DNA of 64,000 nucleotides from Tardibacter sp963781025. GTDB lineage: Bacteria; Pseudomonadota; Alphaproteobacteria; Sphingomonadales; Sphingomonadaceae. The translations under genes and the position numbers were made by a program. Positions 16,251 to 26,579 of this stretch are shown here, in pieces (the first letter of the stretch is position 1; each line of letters begins with the position of its first letter). The notes beneath the pieces were generated by a model. The model did no database searches, was not told the origin of the DNA, and saw nothing but the letters and a program-made list of their open reading frames with translations. Where the stretch lies: positions 496,001 to 560,000 of the forward strand of contig CAWADU010000003.1 in assembly GCA_963781025.1 (NCBI GenBank), read 5' to 3'.

Positions 16251-18484
16251 CTTCCTGCTCGAACTGTTTTCCGAGGAGATCCCGGCGCGGATGCAGGCGA
16301 AGGCGGGTGATGATCTCGCGCGGCTGTTCACCGAGGCGCTGACGGCGGCGGGCCTGAAGGCCGGCAAGATCGAAACCTATGCCACGCCCCGGCGGTTGTC
16401 GCTGATTGCCCGTGGCCTGCCGCTGGAAACCGCGGCAGTGAGTGAGGAGCGCCGCGGCCCGCGCGCCGACGCGCCCGAACAGGCGCTGGCGGGTTTCCTA
16501 AAATCCACCGGCCTCGCGCGCGATCAGCTTGAGGAACGCGACGACCCCAAGGGCCGCTTTCTCTATGCCGTTATAGAACGGCCGGGGCGCCGGACCGCGG
16601 ACGTGCTGGCCGAGGCCGTACCCGCGATCATCCGCGCCTTTCCCTGGCCCAAATCGATGCGCTGGGGCACGGCATCGTCGACCACGGCCGCGATGCGTTG
16701 GGTGCGGCCGCTGAAATCGATCATCGCGCTCCTCGACGGCGAGGAAGTGAATGTCGCGGTTGAAGGCGTGGCCGGGGGCAGCGTGACGCTTGGCCACCGC
16801 TTCCACCATCCCGATCAGGTAACGATCGGCTCGGCCGATGATTACGCCACGAAGCTGCGCGCCTGCCATGTCATCCTCGACCCGGCCGAAAGGCGGCGGA
16901 TCATTGCCGAAAAGGCGACGATCCTCGCGAAGCTGGCAGGGCTGGAACTGGTGCCGGACGAGGGGTTGGTGGCGGAAAACGCCGGGCTCACCGAATGGCC
17001 GGTGCCGCTGCTCGGCTCGTTCGACTCCGCTTTTCTCGACGTGCCGCCCGAGGTGATCCAGCTCACCATGCGCGCGAACCAGAAATATTTCGCGCTGCGC
17101 GACCCCGCGACCGGCAACCTCGCGCCCAATTTCATCTGCGTCGCCAATATCGAGGCGAAGGACGGCGGCAAGGCGATCGTCGAGGGCAACCAGAAGGTGC
17201 TCGCCGCGCGCTTGTCGGACGCCAGGTTCTTCTGGGAACAGGACAAGAAGACGAAGCTGGACGCGTTTGCGAAAAAGCTCGACCAGATCGTGTTTCATGA
17301 GAAACTGGGTACCGTCGCCGACAAGGTGGACAGGGTAGCCAAGCTCGCGCGGTGGCTGGTCGAGGAGGGGGTTGTTGGTCCCTCTGCCGTCATGCCGGCG
17401 AAGGCTGGCATCGAAGCCGACGAACGGTCCGTTTTGAACCAAGGGCGTATGGACCCCGGCCTGCGCTGGGGTGACGAAGAGAAAAAGCGATTTGCCGACA
17501 TGGCCGAACAGGCCGCGCGGCTGGCGAAGGCCGATCTCGTCACCGGCATGGTCGGCGAATTTCCCGAACTTCAAGGCATTATGGGCGGCTATTACGCCCG
17601 CGCCGAAGGTCTGCCGGATCGAAGTCGCCGACGCTATCCGCGACCATTACAAGCCGGTCGGGCAGGGCGACGATGTGCCGACCGCACCTGTCACGGTTGC
17701 GGTTTCGCTGGCGGACAAGCTGGATACGCTCTTCTCGTTCTTTGCTGTAAGGGAGACGCCGACCGGCTCAAAGGATCCCTTTGCGCTCAGGCGTGCGGCA
17801 CTCGCAGTAATTGCTTTGATTGTTACCAACCAGCTCCGGCTACAACTCGATATCTTGGCCAATTGGCTCAGATTGAGTGGTGAAGGAGCGGTTTCGCTTC
17901 TTAACTTCTTCGCCGACCGCCTCAAGGTGCAGCAGCGGGAAGCGGGCGTCAGACATGATCTGATCGACGCGGTGTTCGCACTCGGCGGAGAGGACGATCT
18001 CGTCCGCCTGCTCGCGCGGGTGAAGGCGTTGCAGGCATTCATTGGAACCGAGGACGGGGCGAACCTGCTCATCGGATACAAACGCGCCGCGAATATTGTT
18101 GGGATCGAGGCGAAGAAGGATGCTTCTTCTTCCGTCATGCCAGCGGAGGCTGGCATCCATACTGACGAACAATCAGCTTCAGACGCAGGCAGCATGGACC
18201 CCAGCCCACGCTGGGGTGACGATAGAGAGTTGGAACCCGCCGAGGCGGCGTTGATCGCGGCGCTGGATGTGGCGGAGCCGGAAGCCGCTGCCGCTGTCGA
18301 GACGGAGGACTTCGAGGCGGCGATGACCGCGCTCGCCCGGCTGCGTGCGCCGATCGATGTCTTTTTCGAGAAGGTGACGGTAAACGATGCTCGTCCCGAA
18401 GTTAGGGCAGGTCGGCTCCGCTTGCTTGAACGGATACGTGCTGCGGTGCACAAAGTGGCTGATTTTTCGCGGATAATGGACTGA
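16243..18484 (+). CDS. glyS: Glycine--tRNA ligase beta subunit with two palindrome-derived inserts and one frameshift
   Basis: tRNA-binding beta subunit of glycyl-tRNA synthetase. Removing one extra base near 17619 (in CCGGATCGAAGTC) joins the two reading frames into one 746-residue protein; as written the first frame runs on to a stop at 17883. That length is about 50-60 residues above the usual 690 or so. The excess is explained by two 89-bp palindromic elements (17388-17476 and 18133-18221) that are read in frame as related segments of about 30 residues. Conserved blocks (ELFSEEIPARMQ, RWVRPLKSIIALLDG, LTMRANQKYFALRD, GMVGEFPELQGIMG, DPFALRRAALAVI) are intact. Confidence 0.93.
17388..17476. 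repeat. Intragenic palindromic element, copy 1 (in glyS)
   Basis: An 89-bp element bounded by CGTCATGCCGGCGAAGGC on the left and CTGCGCTGGGGTGACG on the right. The ends are imperfect inverted repeats: the reverse complement of the right arm begins CGTCACCCCAGCGCAGGC. In the glyS frame it reads VMPAKAGIEADE...MDPGLRWGDE. Length and ends match the second copy exactly. Confidence 0.85.
18133..18221. repeat. Intragenic palindromic element, copy 2 (in glyS)
   Basis: A second 89-bp element with arms CGTCATGCCAGCGGAGGC and CCACGCTGGGGTGACG, read in the same phase as copy 1 (VMPAEAGIHTDE...MDPSPRWGDD). It sits near the C-terminal third of GlyS. The central parts of the two copies differ at many positions, so the insertions are not a very recent duplication. 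Confidence 0.85.
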
Positions 18485-18496
18485 TCCGAGTATTTG

Positions 18497-18519
18497 TTCG
18501 TCCCGAGCGTTGTCGAGGG
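18497..18519. repeat. Short dispersed repeat, copy 2 (CCCGAGCG...TCGAGGG)
   Basis: TTCGTCCCGAGCG then TGTCGAGGG in the gap between glyS and ppdK, matching 19 of 23 bases of the copy at 12929-12951. It lies just downstream of a gene that also holds two larger palindromic elements. Confidence 0.45.
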
Positions 18520-18589
18520 GTACAGGTTCCCGGCCGTGTCGCGAGCAGTTGACACGAATCGGGTCGAAGCAACTGGGGAAAAGGGCGAA

Positions 18590-21257
18590 ATGACCCAATA
18601 TGTCTACCGCTTCGGCGGCAGTGTTTCTGAAGGCAAGGCCGGCGACAAGAATCTGCTGGGCGGCAAGGGCGCGAACCTTGCCGAAATGGCGTCGATCGGT
18701 CTGCCCGTACCGCCAGGATTCACCATCTCGACCGAGATGTGCGCGCGCTATTATGACGAAGGCGAGCGCTTTCCCGACGATGTGAAGGCGCAAGTCGCGA
18801 CCGGCATCGCCCATATCGAAAAGGTGACGGGCAAAGCGCTTCGGTGAGGCGGGTGATCCGTTGCTGGTGTCGGTGCGCTCGGGCGCTCGGGTTTCGATGC
18901 CGGGCATGATGGATACGGTGCTGAACCTTGGCCTCAACGACCAGACGGTGGAAGGGCTGGCCGCCACTTCGGGCGATGCGCGTTTCGCCTGGGACAGCTA
19001 CCGCCGCTTCATCCAGATGTATTCCGACGTTGTCCTGGGCGTGGATCACTATGTTTTCGAAGAAGCCCTTGAATTCGCGAAGGAAGACAAGGGTTATGCG
19101 CTCGATACCGAACTGACGGCCGACGACTGGCGGGCGCTGGTCAAGGTCTACAAGGCGAAAGTCGAGGACGAGCTTGGCAGCCCGTTTCCGCAGGATGTGC
19201 ATGCCCAGCTCTGGGGCGCGATCGGCGCGGTGTTCGGTTCGTGGCAGTCGGAGCGCGCCAAGGTTTATCGCCGCATCAACGATATCTCGGATGCCTGGGG
19301 CACGGCGGTCAATGTGCAGGCGATGGTGTTCGGCAACATGGGCGACACTTCGGCGACCGGCGTTGCGTTCACCCGCGATCCGTCGAAGGGCGACCGCGCC
19401 TATTATGGCGAATTCCTGATCAATGCGCAGGGCGAGGATGTCGTCGCTGGCATCCGCACCCCGCAATATCTGACCAGAACGGCACGCGAAACGGCAGGCG
19501 CGAAGGCGCTGTCGATGGAAGAGGCGATGCCGGAGGTGTACGCCGAGCTCGCCCGCGTGTTCGACCTGCTCGAAACGCATTACCGCGACATGCAGGACAT
19601 CGAATTCACGGTGCAGCAGGGCAAGCTCTGGATGCTCCAGACGCGTTCAGGCAAGCGCACCGCCAAGGCGGCGTTGAAGATCGCGGTCGACATGGCGAAT
19701 GAGGGCCTCATCACCGAGGACCAGGCCGTGGCGCGGGTCGATCCGGCCGCACTGGACCAGCTTCTCCATCCCACGCTCGATCCCGATGCGGTACGCGATG
19801 TTTTGACCAAGGGCCTGCCCGCGTCTCCCGGCGCGGCGTCGGGGGCCGTGGTGTTCGATGCCGACAGCGCCGAGAAACGCGCTGCTGCGGGCGAGGATGT
19901 GATCCTGGTCCGGGTCGAAACCAGCCCGGAGGATATTCACGGCATGCATGCGGCGCGAGGCATCTTGACCGCGCGCGGCGGCATGACGTCACACGCCGCG
20001 GTAGTTGCGCGCGGCATGGGGCGTCCCTGCGTTTCCGGCGCGGGCAGCCTCGCCATCGACGGCAAGGCGGGCGTGATGCGCGTGGCGGGCCGCGAGATCA
20101 GGGCGGGGGACATCATCACGCTCGACGGAAGTTCCGGCGAGGTGATGCTTGGCAAGGTGCCGACCGTTCAGCCCGAATTGGCGGGCGATTTCGGCACGCT
20201 GATGGTCATGGCGGACAAGGTGCGGCGCCTGAAGGTGCGCGCCAATGCGGAAACCCCGCTGGATGCCAAGACCGCCCGCGAATTCGGAGCGGAGGGCATC
20301 GGCCTTTGCCGGACCGAGCATATGTTCTTCGACGCCGCCCGGATCACCGCCGTGCGCCAGATGATTTTGGCCGAAGATGAGGCTGGCCGCCGCGCGGCGC
20401 TGGCGAAACTGTTGCCAGAACAACGCAAGGACTTCACGGAACTATTTGAAATCATGAGCGGGTTGCCGGTGACGATCCGGTTGCTCGATCCGCCGTTGCA
20501 TGAATTCCTGCCGCATGAGGAGGATGAGTTCGCCGAGGTCGCCGCAGCAGCCGGCGTCGCTGTCGATGTGCTGAAGCAGCGCGCTGCCGAACTCCACGAA
20601 TTCAACCCGATGCTGGGTCATCGCGGTTGCCGGCTGGGTGTGACCTATCCCGAAATCTACGAGATGCAGGCTCGCGCCATATTCGAGGCGGCGGTGGACG
20701 TCGCGGAGAAATCGGGCGAGGCGCCGATCCCCGAGGTGATGGTGCCGCTGGTCGCCACAAGGCGCGAGCTTGAACTGATGAAGGCGGTTATCGATCGCAC
20801 GGCGCAGACGGTTTTCGCCGAAAAGGGGCGGACGCTGGACTATCTCGTCGGCACGATGATCGAACTGCCGCGCGCCGCGCTGAAGGCAGGTGAAATCGCC
20901 GAGGTCGGCGAATTCTTCAGCTTCGGCACGAACGATCTGACCCAGACGGCGCTTGGCGTGTCGCGCGACGATGCCGGCCGGTTCCTCACCACCTATGTTG
21001 AGCAGGGCATTTATGCGAAGGATCCGTTCGTCAGCCTCGACGTCGAGGGCGTCGGCGAATTGATCGCCATCGCCAAGGAGCGCGGCCGCAAGACCAGGCC
21101 CAACCTTAAGCTCGGCATCTGCGGCGAGCATGGCGGCGACCCGGCGTCGATCGCCTTTTGCGAACAGACCGGGCTCGACTATGTCTCCTGCTCGCCCTAC
21201 CGGGTGCCGATCGCACGGCTCGCGGCGGCGCAGTCAGCACTGAAGGCACGCGGCTGA
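18590..21257 (+). CDS. ppdK: Pyruvate, phosphate dikinase with one apparent frameshift
   Basis: Interconverts pyruvate, ATP and phosphate with PEP, AMP and PPi. As written the frame from 18590 stops at 18847; dropping one base (C at about 18839, in AAAGCGCTTCGG) restores a continuous 888-residue protein, the normal family size. Domains in order: N-terminal nucleotide-binding part (GGKGANLAEM), the phosphohistidine swivel domain (GGMTSHAAVVARGMG, catalytic His), and the PEP/pyruvate barrel with TEHMFFD and the catalytic Cys in LGICGEHGGDP. Start chosen at the ATG giving MTQYVYRFGG. Confidence 0.93.
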
Positions 21258-21299
21258 CCGGGTGATTGCCGTTCGTCATTCAGGATGGCGGACGGACGA

Positions 21300-21809
21300 T
21301 CACATGCGATAGCGGGAGCGATGAGCGTCGGCATCGCCCTTTTCCAGAAGGCGAGCCTGCTCGCGCCATTGCTCCTGCTCGATCGTGCCGGGCGAGGCAC
21401 CAAGCCGTGTTTCCAGATCGGCCTCGTCCTGCGCGGATAACGCCATGAGTTGCCTGTAGCGGAACAGGCCGAGGTCGTTGAGCCGCGCCTGTCCGGAAAG
21501 CCCGATGCCGCGAATCAACGCCAGGTCGTCGCGATTGCCATTGGCGGTCGTGGCGGCGGTTACGGGCGCTGCGGCGGATACAGGCGCCGCGGCGGTGACG
21601 CCGTCGACTTCCGCAAGCCGGGATTCCGCTGCCGCAGCCCTGGCCTCTGCATTTTCTCGCAGGACTCTTTGTTCTTCATAGGCGCTGCTCTGTTCGTCAT
21701 AGGCCCGCCTCCAGCGCGCACCCCCCGATCGTGACAGCAGACCGAGCAGCCAGCCAAGCACAAGAACCAGCAGCAATACCGCCCATTGATTCGTCGTGAA
21801 CGTCAGCAT
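21300..21809 (-). CDS. Membrane-anchored protein with C-terminal helix-hairpin-helix-like domain
   Basis: A 169-residue protein with one N-terminal membrane helix (about residues 8-25), a charged Glu/Ala/Arg-rich region likely to be coiled coil (about 38-75), an Ala/Thr/Val-rich linker, and a C-terminal LALIRGIGLSGQARLNDLGL motif. That motif resembles helix-hairpin-helix folds of the kind seen in proteins annotated as 5' DNA nuclease-like. No catalytic residues are evident, so a nuclease role should not be assumed. Confidence 0.7.
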   Translation of the reverse strand: MLTFTTNQWAVLLLVLVLGWLLGLLSRSGGARWRRAYDEQSSAYEEQRVLRENAEARAAAAESRLAEVDGVTAAAPVSAAAPVTAATTANGNRDDLALIRGIGLSGQARLNDLGLFRYRQLMALSAQDEADLETRLGASPGTIEQEQWREQARLLEKGDADAHRSRYRM

Positions 21810-21940
21810 TTCAGGTGCTCCTTCCTGTGCAGCAATGTACGGCGCGCCAGGTTGTTCCAACGAATTCGAGGGGGTTGCGAAACCTCTGGTCCAGTGCTTC
21901 GTTGTGCATCCGAATTATTCTGCGGATTGAGGAGACTGAA

Positions 21941-22495
21941 ATGGACCGGATGCATGGTGCGCGTATGGCCCTGGGCCTGATGTCTGCTATCGCGATGACG
22001 GCCGCTGCGCCCATTGCCGCAGCCCCCGCCGCCCCTGCCGCCCCCGGAGCAAAAACCACGCTTGTCACCGCGGATGGCAAATCGGTGGGGCAGGTGACGC
22101 TGACCCAGGCGGCCGATGGCCTTTTGGTCAAGGCCTCGATCACGGGCATGAAACCGGGTTCATACGGCTTTCACCTCCATACCGTCGGAAAGTGCGACAA
22201 GCCCGAGTTCACGACGGCGGGCGGCCACTGGAACCCCACAGAGCACAAGCATGGCAAGGATAATCCGGCAGGACCCCATATGGGCGACCTGATGAACGTC
22301 GAAGTCGCGGCCAGCGGCATGGCAACTTTCGAGCAGAAGATCCCCGGCGCGATGTTGCAGGGTGGCGATCACCCGTTGCTCGATGCCGATGGGGCTGCGG
22401 TCGTGCTTCACGCCGGACCGGACGACTACAAGACCGACCCAAGCGGGAACAGCGGTCCCAGAATCGCCTGCGGCGTGCTCGATCTGTCCAAATAG
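21941..22495 (+). CDS. sodC: Cu/Zn superoxide dismutase
   Basis: Periplasmic superoxide dismutase (184 residues) with a signal peptide ending in an Ala-rich stretch. Metal ligands are all visible: copper by His in FHLH, GGHW and VVLHAGPDD; zinc by His in EHKHG and GPHMG plus the Asp of MGD. The disulfide cysteines are in GKC and RIAC. A GAGGAG ribosome site precedes the ATG at 21941. The upstream in-frame extension lacks signal-peptide character. Confidence 0.95.
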   Translation: MDRMHGARMALGLMSAIAMTAAAPIAAAPAAPAAPGAKTTLVTADGKSVGQVTLTQAADGLLVKASITGMKPGSYGFHLHTVGKCDKPEFTTAGGHWNPTEHKHGKDNPAGPHMGDLMNVEVAASGMATFEQKIPGAMLQGGDHPLLDADGAAVVLHAGPDDYKTDPSGNSGPRIACGVLDLSK

Positions 22496-22598
22496 GGACG
22501 GCGAAGCGACGGATGGACGGCGGAACGCGATCAATTCGGCTGCAGACGCGAAGCGGCAATTTCTTAACGGCCCTACAACGGCTATCGCAAGTGCTGTG

Positions 22599-24152
22599 AT
22601 GCACGATGATGATAGCCGGTGGGGCCGGCGGGAGCTTATGCTCGCCATGGCCTCGCTGGGCGTGGCGGGGCCTGTACTTCTTCGCGGCGGCGATGCCGGT
22701 GCAGCGACGGCGCGTTTCGGTCCCGGAACCGTGGACGCCATCGCCCGAAAGATCGCGCGGGCGCCGTTTCGGCCCCCCGACCGTTCGCTTCCGCCAGCCA
22801 TCGCCAGCCTGGACTATGACCAGTACCGCAGCATCCGCTTTGACCGGAAGAAGGCGTTCTGGGCCAACGACAAGGGGCGTTTCATCGGCGATCTGCTGAT
22901 GCGCGGATGGCTGGCGCCGGATCATGTCGAAGTCTTCCTGGTGGAAGGCGGGACCGCGCAGCCGGTCCGTTATTCGCCGGATTTGTTCACCTTTCCCAAG
23001 GGCGTGGCTTCGGTGGAAGACCCCGAACTCGGATTTTCAGGGGTTCGGCTGCTTTCGCCGATCAACAACCCGAAGGTCTTCGACGAAATCGGCGTGTTCC
23101 AGGGGGCGAGCTATTTCCGCAGCCTGGGCCGGGGCAATCTTTACGGCATTTCGGCTCGCGGCTTGTCCATCGGGACGGGCGGGTCGCAAGAAGAGTTCCC
23201 GCTGTTTCGTACCTTTTGGCTTGAACATCCCAGGCCGGATGCTGACGCGCTGGTGCTTCACGCGCTGCTCGATAGCCCCAGCGTCGCCGGCGCATACACC
23301 ATGACGATCAGGCCGGGCGAGACGACGGTTTTCGATGTGCGGGCGACGCTTTACCCCCGCCGGACGATCCAGACGCCCGGACTGGGCGCGATGAGCAGCA
23401 TGTTCTTCCTGGGAGCGGCGGGGAAAAGGCGTTTCGACGATTTCCGGGGGGCCGTCCATGATTCGGATGGGCTGGAAATGTGGTCGGGCAGCGGCGAAAG
23501 GCTCTGGCGGCCTCTTTCCAACCCGTCGACCCTTCAGATCAGCGCTTTCCATGATGACAATCCGAAGGGCTTTGGCCTCATGCAGCGCATGCGGTCGTTG
23601 GCCGACTATAACGATCTCGAGACCAACTACGAGCGGCGGCCCAGCCTATGGGTGGAACCGGTCGGCCGTTGGGGGGAGGGCAGCGTGCAACTGCTGGAAA
23701 TTCCTACCCAGGATGAAACGGCCGACAATATAGCGGCGTTCTGGCGGCCCAAGACGGAATGGCGCCAGGGGCAGCCGGTGGCAGTCGATTATCGGTTGCA
23801 TTGGGGGAATGATGGCCCGGCGCCAAAGCCGAAGGCACGCGTTGTCGCCACCCGGGTCGGCGCGACGAGAATCGGGCCGCGGGTGGATGGGCGGCGTCAT
23901 TTCGCCGTCGATTATGAGGGCACTGGTCTGATTGCCGCCATGGACTCCCTGGTTGTTCAGCTAAGCGCAAGCTTGGGCGAGTTATCGCCCGTTCGCCTTG
24001 ATCCCTATCCAGCCAGAACAGGCGCTCCGGATCGGGTGCGTGTGAGTTTTGATTTCGCGCCGCCGGCCAGCGGAACCGCCGAACTCCGACTGGAGCTCAG
24101 GCACAATGGCGCGGCATTCGGAGAAACCTGGCTGAATCGGTATAGCGTATGA
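22599..24152 (+). CDS. opgG: Glucan biosynthesis protein OpgG/OpgD family
   Basis: Periplasmic protein (517 residues) needed to branch or finish osmoregulated periplasmic glucans. It has a twin-arginine leader (GRRELMLAMASLGVAG), as in OpgD, followed by the OpgG beta-sandwich domain with YDQYRSIRF, SVEDPELGFSGVRLLSPIN and FGLMQRMRSLADYNDLE. Its stop overlaps the opgH start by 4 bp. The Tat leader favours an OpgD-like name, while adjacency to opgH favours OpgG. Confidence 0.9.
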   Translation: MHDDDSRWGRRELMLAMASLGVAGPVLLRGGDAGAATARFGPGTVDAIARKIARAPFRPPDRSLPPAIASLDYDQYRSIRFDRKKAFWANDKGRFIGDLLMRGWLAPDHVEVFLVEGGTAQPVRYSPDLFTFPKGVASVEDPELGFSGVRLLSPINNPKVFDEIGVFQGASYFRSLGRGNLYGISARGLSIGTGGSQEEFPLFRTFWLEHPRPDADALVLHALLDSPSVAGAYTMTIRPGETTVFDVRATLYPRRTIQTPGLGAMSSMFFLGAAGKRRFDDFRGAVHDSDGLEMWSGSGERLWRPLSNPSTLQISAFHDDNPKGFGLMQRMRSLADYNDLETNYERRPSLWVEPVGRWGEGSVQLLEIPTQDETADNIAAFWRPKTEWRQGQPVAVDYRLHWGNDGPAPKPKARVVATRVGATRIGPRVDGRRHFAVDYEGTGLIAAMDSLVVQLSASLGELSPVRLDPYPARTGAPDRVRVSFDFAPPASGTAELRLELRHNGAAFGETWLNRYSV

Positions 24153-26093
24153 AGGCTGTTTTTTCCCCATTCGCCGCCGATCGATGGCAAGCGCCTCCCG
24201 GACGGGTAGCGACGGACCTGCCTAATGAAGCGCCGCTGGCGATGCCGGTTCAGGCGTTTCGCGCGTGCCCGGGGCGCTATACTTCGCCTTCGACGTCGCC
24301 GTTCAATATCGGCGATCGCCGGCTGGTGTTGTTCACGGCAGTTATCGCGTTGACCTGTGTTTCGCTGTCGGAGCTGGTGCGGGTGAGCATACCGCATGGC
24401 ATCGATCCCATCGAAGCCATGCTGCTGGTGCTGTTCCTGCCGCTGTTCGCATGGATCGCGCTGTCGTTCTGTAGCGCCTTTGCCGGTTTTCATGTCCTGT
24501 TGAGAGGGCGGTCGCAGGCCGGCCTGCTGTCCGACAAGCCTGCGCGCCCGACCAGACGAACCGCAGTATTGATGCCGATCTATAACGAGGATGTCAGCGC
24601 CGTTTTCCGTCGCTTGCGGGCCATGGTCCATTCTCTGAAACAAACCGGCGCAGCATCGGCGTTCGATATTTTCGTGCTGAGCGACAGTACCGATCCGCAG
24701 GTGCATCGCGCCGAACGGGTGGCATTCGCGCGATTGCGCGGCGACAGCCCGGTGCAGGTTTATTATCGCCGCCGTCCGGTCAATACCGAGCGCAAGCCCG
24801 GCAACATCGCCGAATGGGTTCGCCGCTTCGGTGGCGCCTATGCCCATATGATCGTGCTGGATGCCGACAGCCTGATGAGCGGCAAGGCCATGCTCCAGCT
24901 CGCCCATTCGATGGAGAGACACCCCGATATCGGGCTCATCCAGACCGTGCCGACAGTCGCGAGCTGCACCAGCCTGTTCGGCCGGTGGCAACAATTCGCA
25001 GCAAGGCTCTACGGCCCCGTATCGACTGCGGGATTGATCTGGTGGTCGGGCTCGGAGGGCAGTTTCTGGGGTCATAACGCCATTGTTCGGGTGCGCGCCT
25101 TTGCCGAAAGCTGCGGTCTTCCTCCCTTGAAAGGCCGGGCGCCGTTTGGCGGTTCGATCATGAGCCACGACCTGGTCGAAGCGGCGCTGCTGCGTCGTCG
25201 CGGCTGGGGTGTTCATATGGTCTCGCTGCCCGAAGGCAGCTACGAGGAATATCCGCCGACCCTGATCGATTATGCGATACGCGACCGGCGCTGGTGCCAG
25301 GGCAACCTCCAGCATCTCCAGTTGCTCGGCAGCCGGGGGATGAACTGGATCAGCCGGTTGCACCTTCTGATGGGCACATCAGCTTACCTGACGTCGCCGC
25401 TGTGGGCGCTGTTGATCGCCGCAGAGTCTGGTCCAGGCCGGCATCGCGTCGCACGACAGCGGCATCACGGCACCGCTGGGCGCGATTTCCGGCTGGCTGC
25501 TGCTTTTGACCTCGGGCCTCCTGCTGGGACCAAAACTGTTGTCGCTGATATGGACGGTGATCAGCCGCGAACGGCGCGCCGAATTTGGCGGCGGCCTGAA
25601 ATTGATGGCGGGTGTCGCGATCGACATTCCGCTGGCTGCCCTGCTTGCGCCTGCGGTGATGGTGACCCAGATCATCGCCCTTGTCGGCCTGCTGAGCGGC
25701 CGGCGCAGCGGATGGACAACACAGCGCCGCGACGTCGATGCCGTATCCGCTGGCGAGGCTTTTTCCAGATACCGTCCCCAGGTATTTGTCGGCCTTGCGT
25801 TGACGGCAATGTGCATGATCGCGCCAAGCCTCACCCTGTGGTTGATACCGGTCATCACCGGACTGCTGCTGGCCCCCTGGATCGTCATGCTGACGTCGCG
25901 TCGCGACCTTGGCCTCTGGATGAAACGCATCGGCGTGTTCTTCACTCCCGAAGAGATTTACCCAGCGCCCGTGCTGGTGGAGGGGAGCGCCCAACACGGC
26001 AATGTCGTGCATCTTCCGGTAGAGCAGTTCGGCTCTGCGTCGCGGTTTGATGTCGGAGCATGGGCAGGCCGGGAGCCGGTCGAACTCACCTAG
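24149..26093 (+). CDS. opgH: Glucans biosynthesis glucosyltransferase OpgH, one apparent frameshift
   Basis: Inner-membrane family 2 glucosyltransferase that builds the beta-glucan backbone from UDP-glucose. The written frame breaks after SPLWALLIAA; removing one base near 25425 (in GCAGAGTCTGG) restores a continuous 647-residue protein. Visible are two N-terminal helices, LMPIYNED, the catalytic DADS motif in IVLDADSLMSG, SHDLVEAALLRRRGW and the RRWCQGN (QxxRW-like) site, followed by C-terminal membrane helices. Translationally coupled to opgG. Confidence 0.92.
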
Positions 26094-26118
26094 CCTTGCC
26101 CGGCAACAACGGGGCTAG
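26090..26118. terminator. Hairpin between convergent opgH and rnhA
   Basis: CTAGCC at 26090-26095 pairs with GGCTAG at 26113-26118, with a further CCCG/CGGG pairing inside. It holds the opgH stop codon and reaches the rnhA stop. No T-run follows on either strand, so a two-way terminator role is only possible. Confidence 0.3.
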
Positions 26119-26579
26119 CGGGCGCGTTGTTGTTCGGCGGCGGTGCAGGCAAGTCTGTCGGCCCGCTCATTTTCAGGGTGACCCGCATGACCTTTCACCC
26201 ATTGCCAGTGAACGCTGTGCGGGCGCGCGGCTTCCAGCAGAGTCTGCCACAGATCGGCATTTTTCACCGGCTTCTTGTCGGCCGTGCGCCAGCCATTCCG
26301 CTGCCAGCCGAAAATCCACTTGGTGATGCCGTCGCGAACATACACGCTGTCGGTATAGAGCGTGACCTTGCAGGCCCGCTTCAAGGCCCGCAACCCTTCG
26401 ATCGCGGCCATCATTTCCATGCGGTTGTTGGTGGTCAGCGGCTCGCCGCCCGACAGTTCCAGCTCGCGTTCGCCCTGCCTTAGAATAACGCCCCAGCCAC
26501 CTGGGCCGGGGTTGCCCTTGCATGCGCCGTCGGTGAAGATCTCGACGGCGGGCGTCGGTGCCGTTCCGGCTTCCGTCAT
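26115..26579 (-). CDS. rnhA: Ribonuclease HI
   Basis: Cuts RNA in RNA-DNA hybrids. The 154-residue protein has all four catalytic acidic residues: Asp in IFTDGACKGNPGPGG, Glu in NRMEMMAAIEG, Asp in LYTDSVYV and Asp in ENERADRLA, plus the His of GHAGHPENE. It overlaps the thrB stop by 4 bp; ispH-thrB-rnhA is a common alphaproteobacterial unit. RNase HII is encoded separately at 44699. Confidence 0.97.
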   Translation of the reverse strand: MTEAGTAPTPAVEIFTDGACKGNPGPGGWGVILRQGERELELSGGEPLTTNNRMEMMAAIEGLRALKRACKVTLYTDSVYVRDGITKWIFGWQRNGWRTADKKPVKNADLWQTLLEAARPHSVHWQWVKGHAGHPENERADRLACTAAEQQRAR

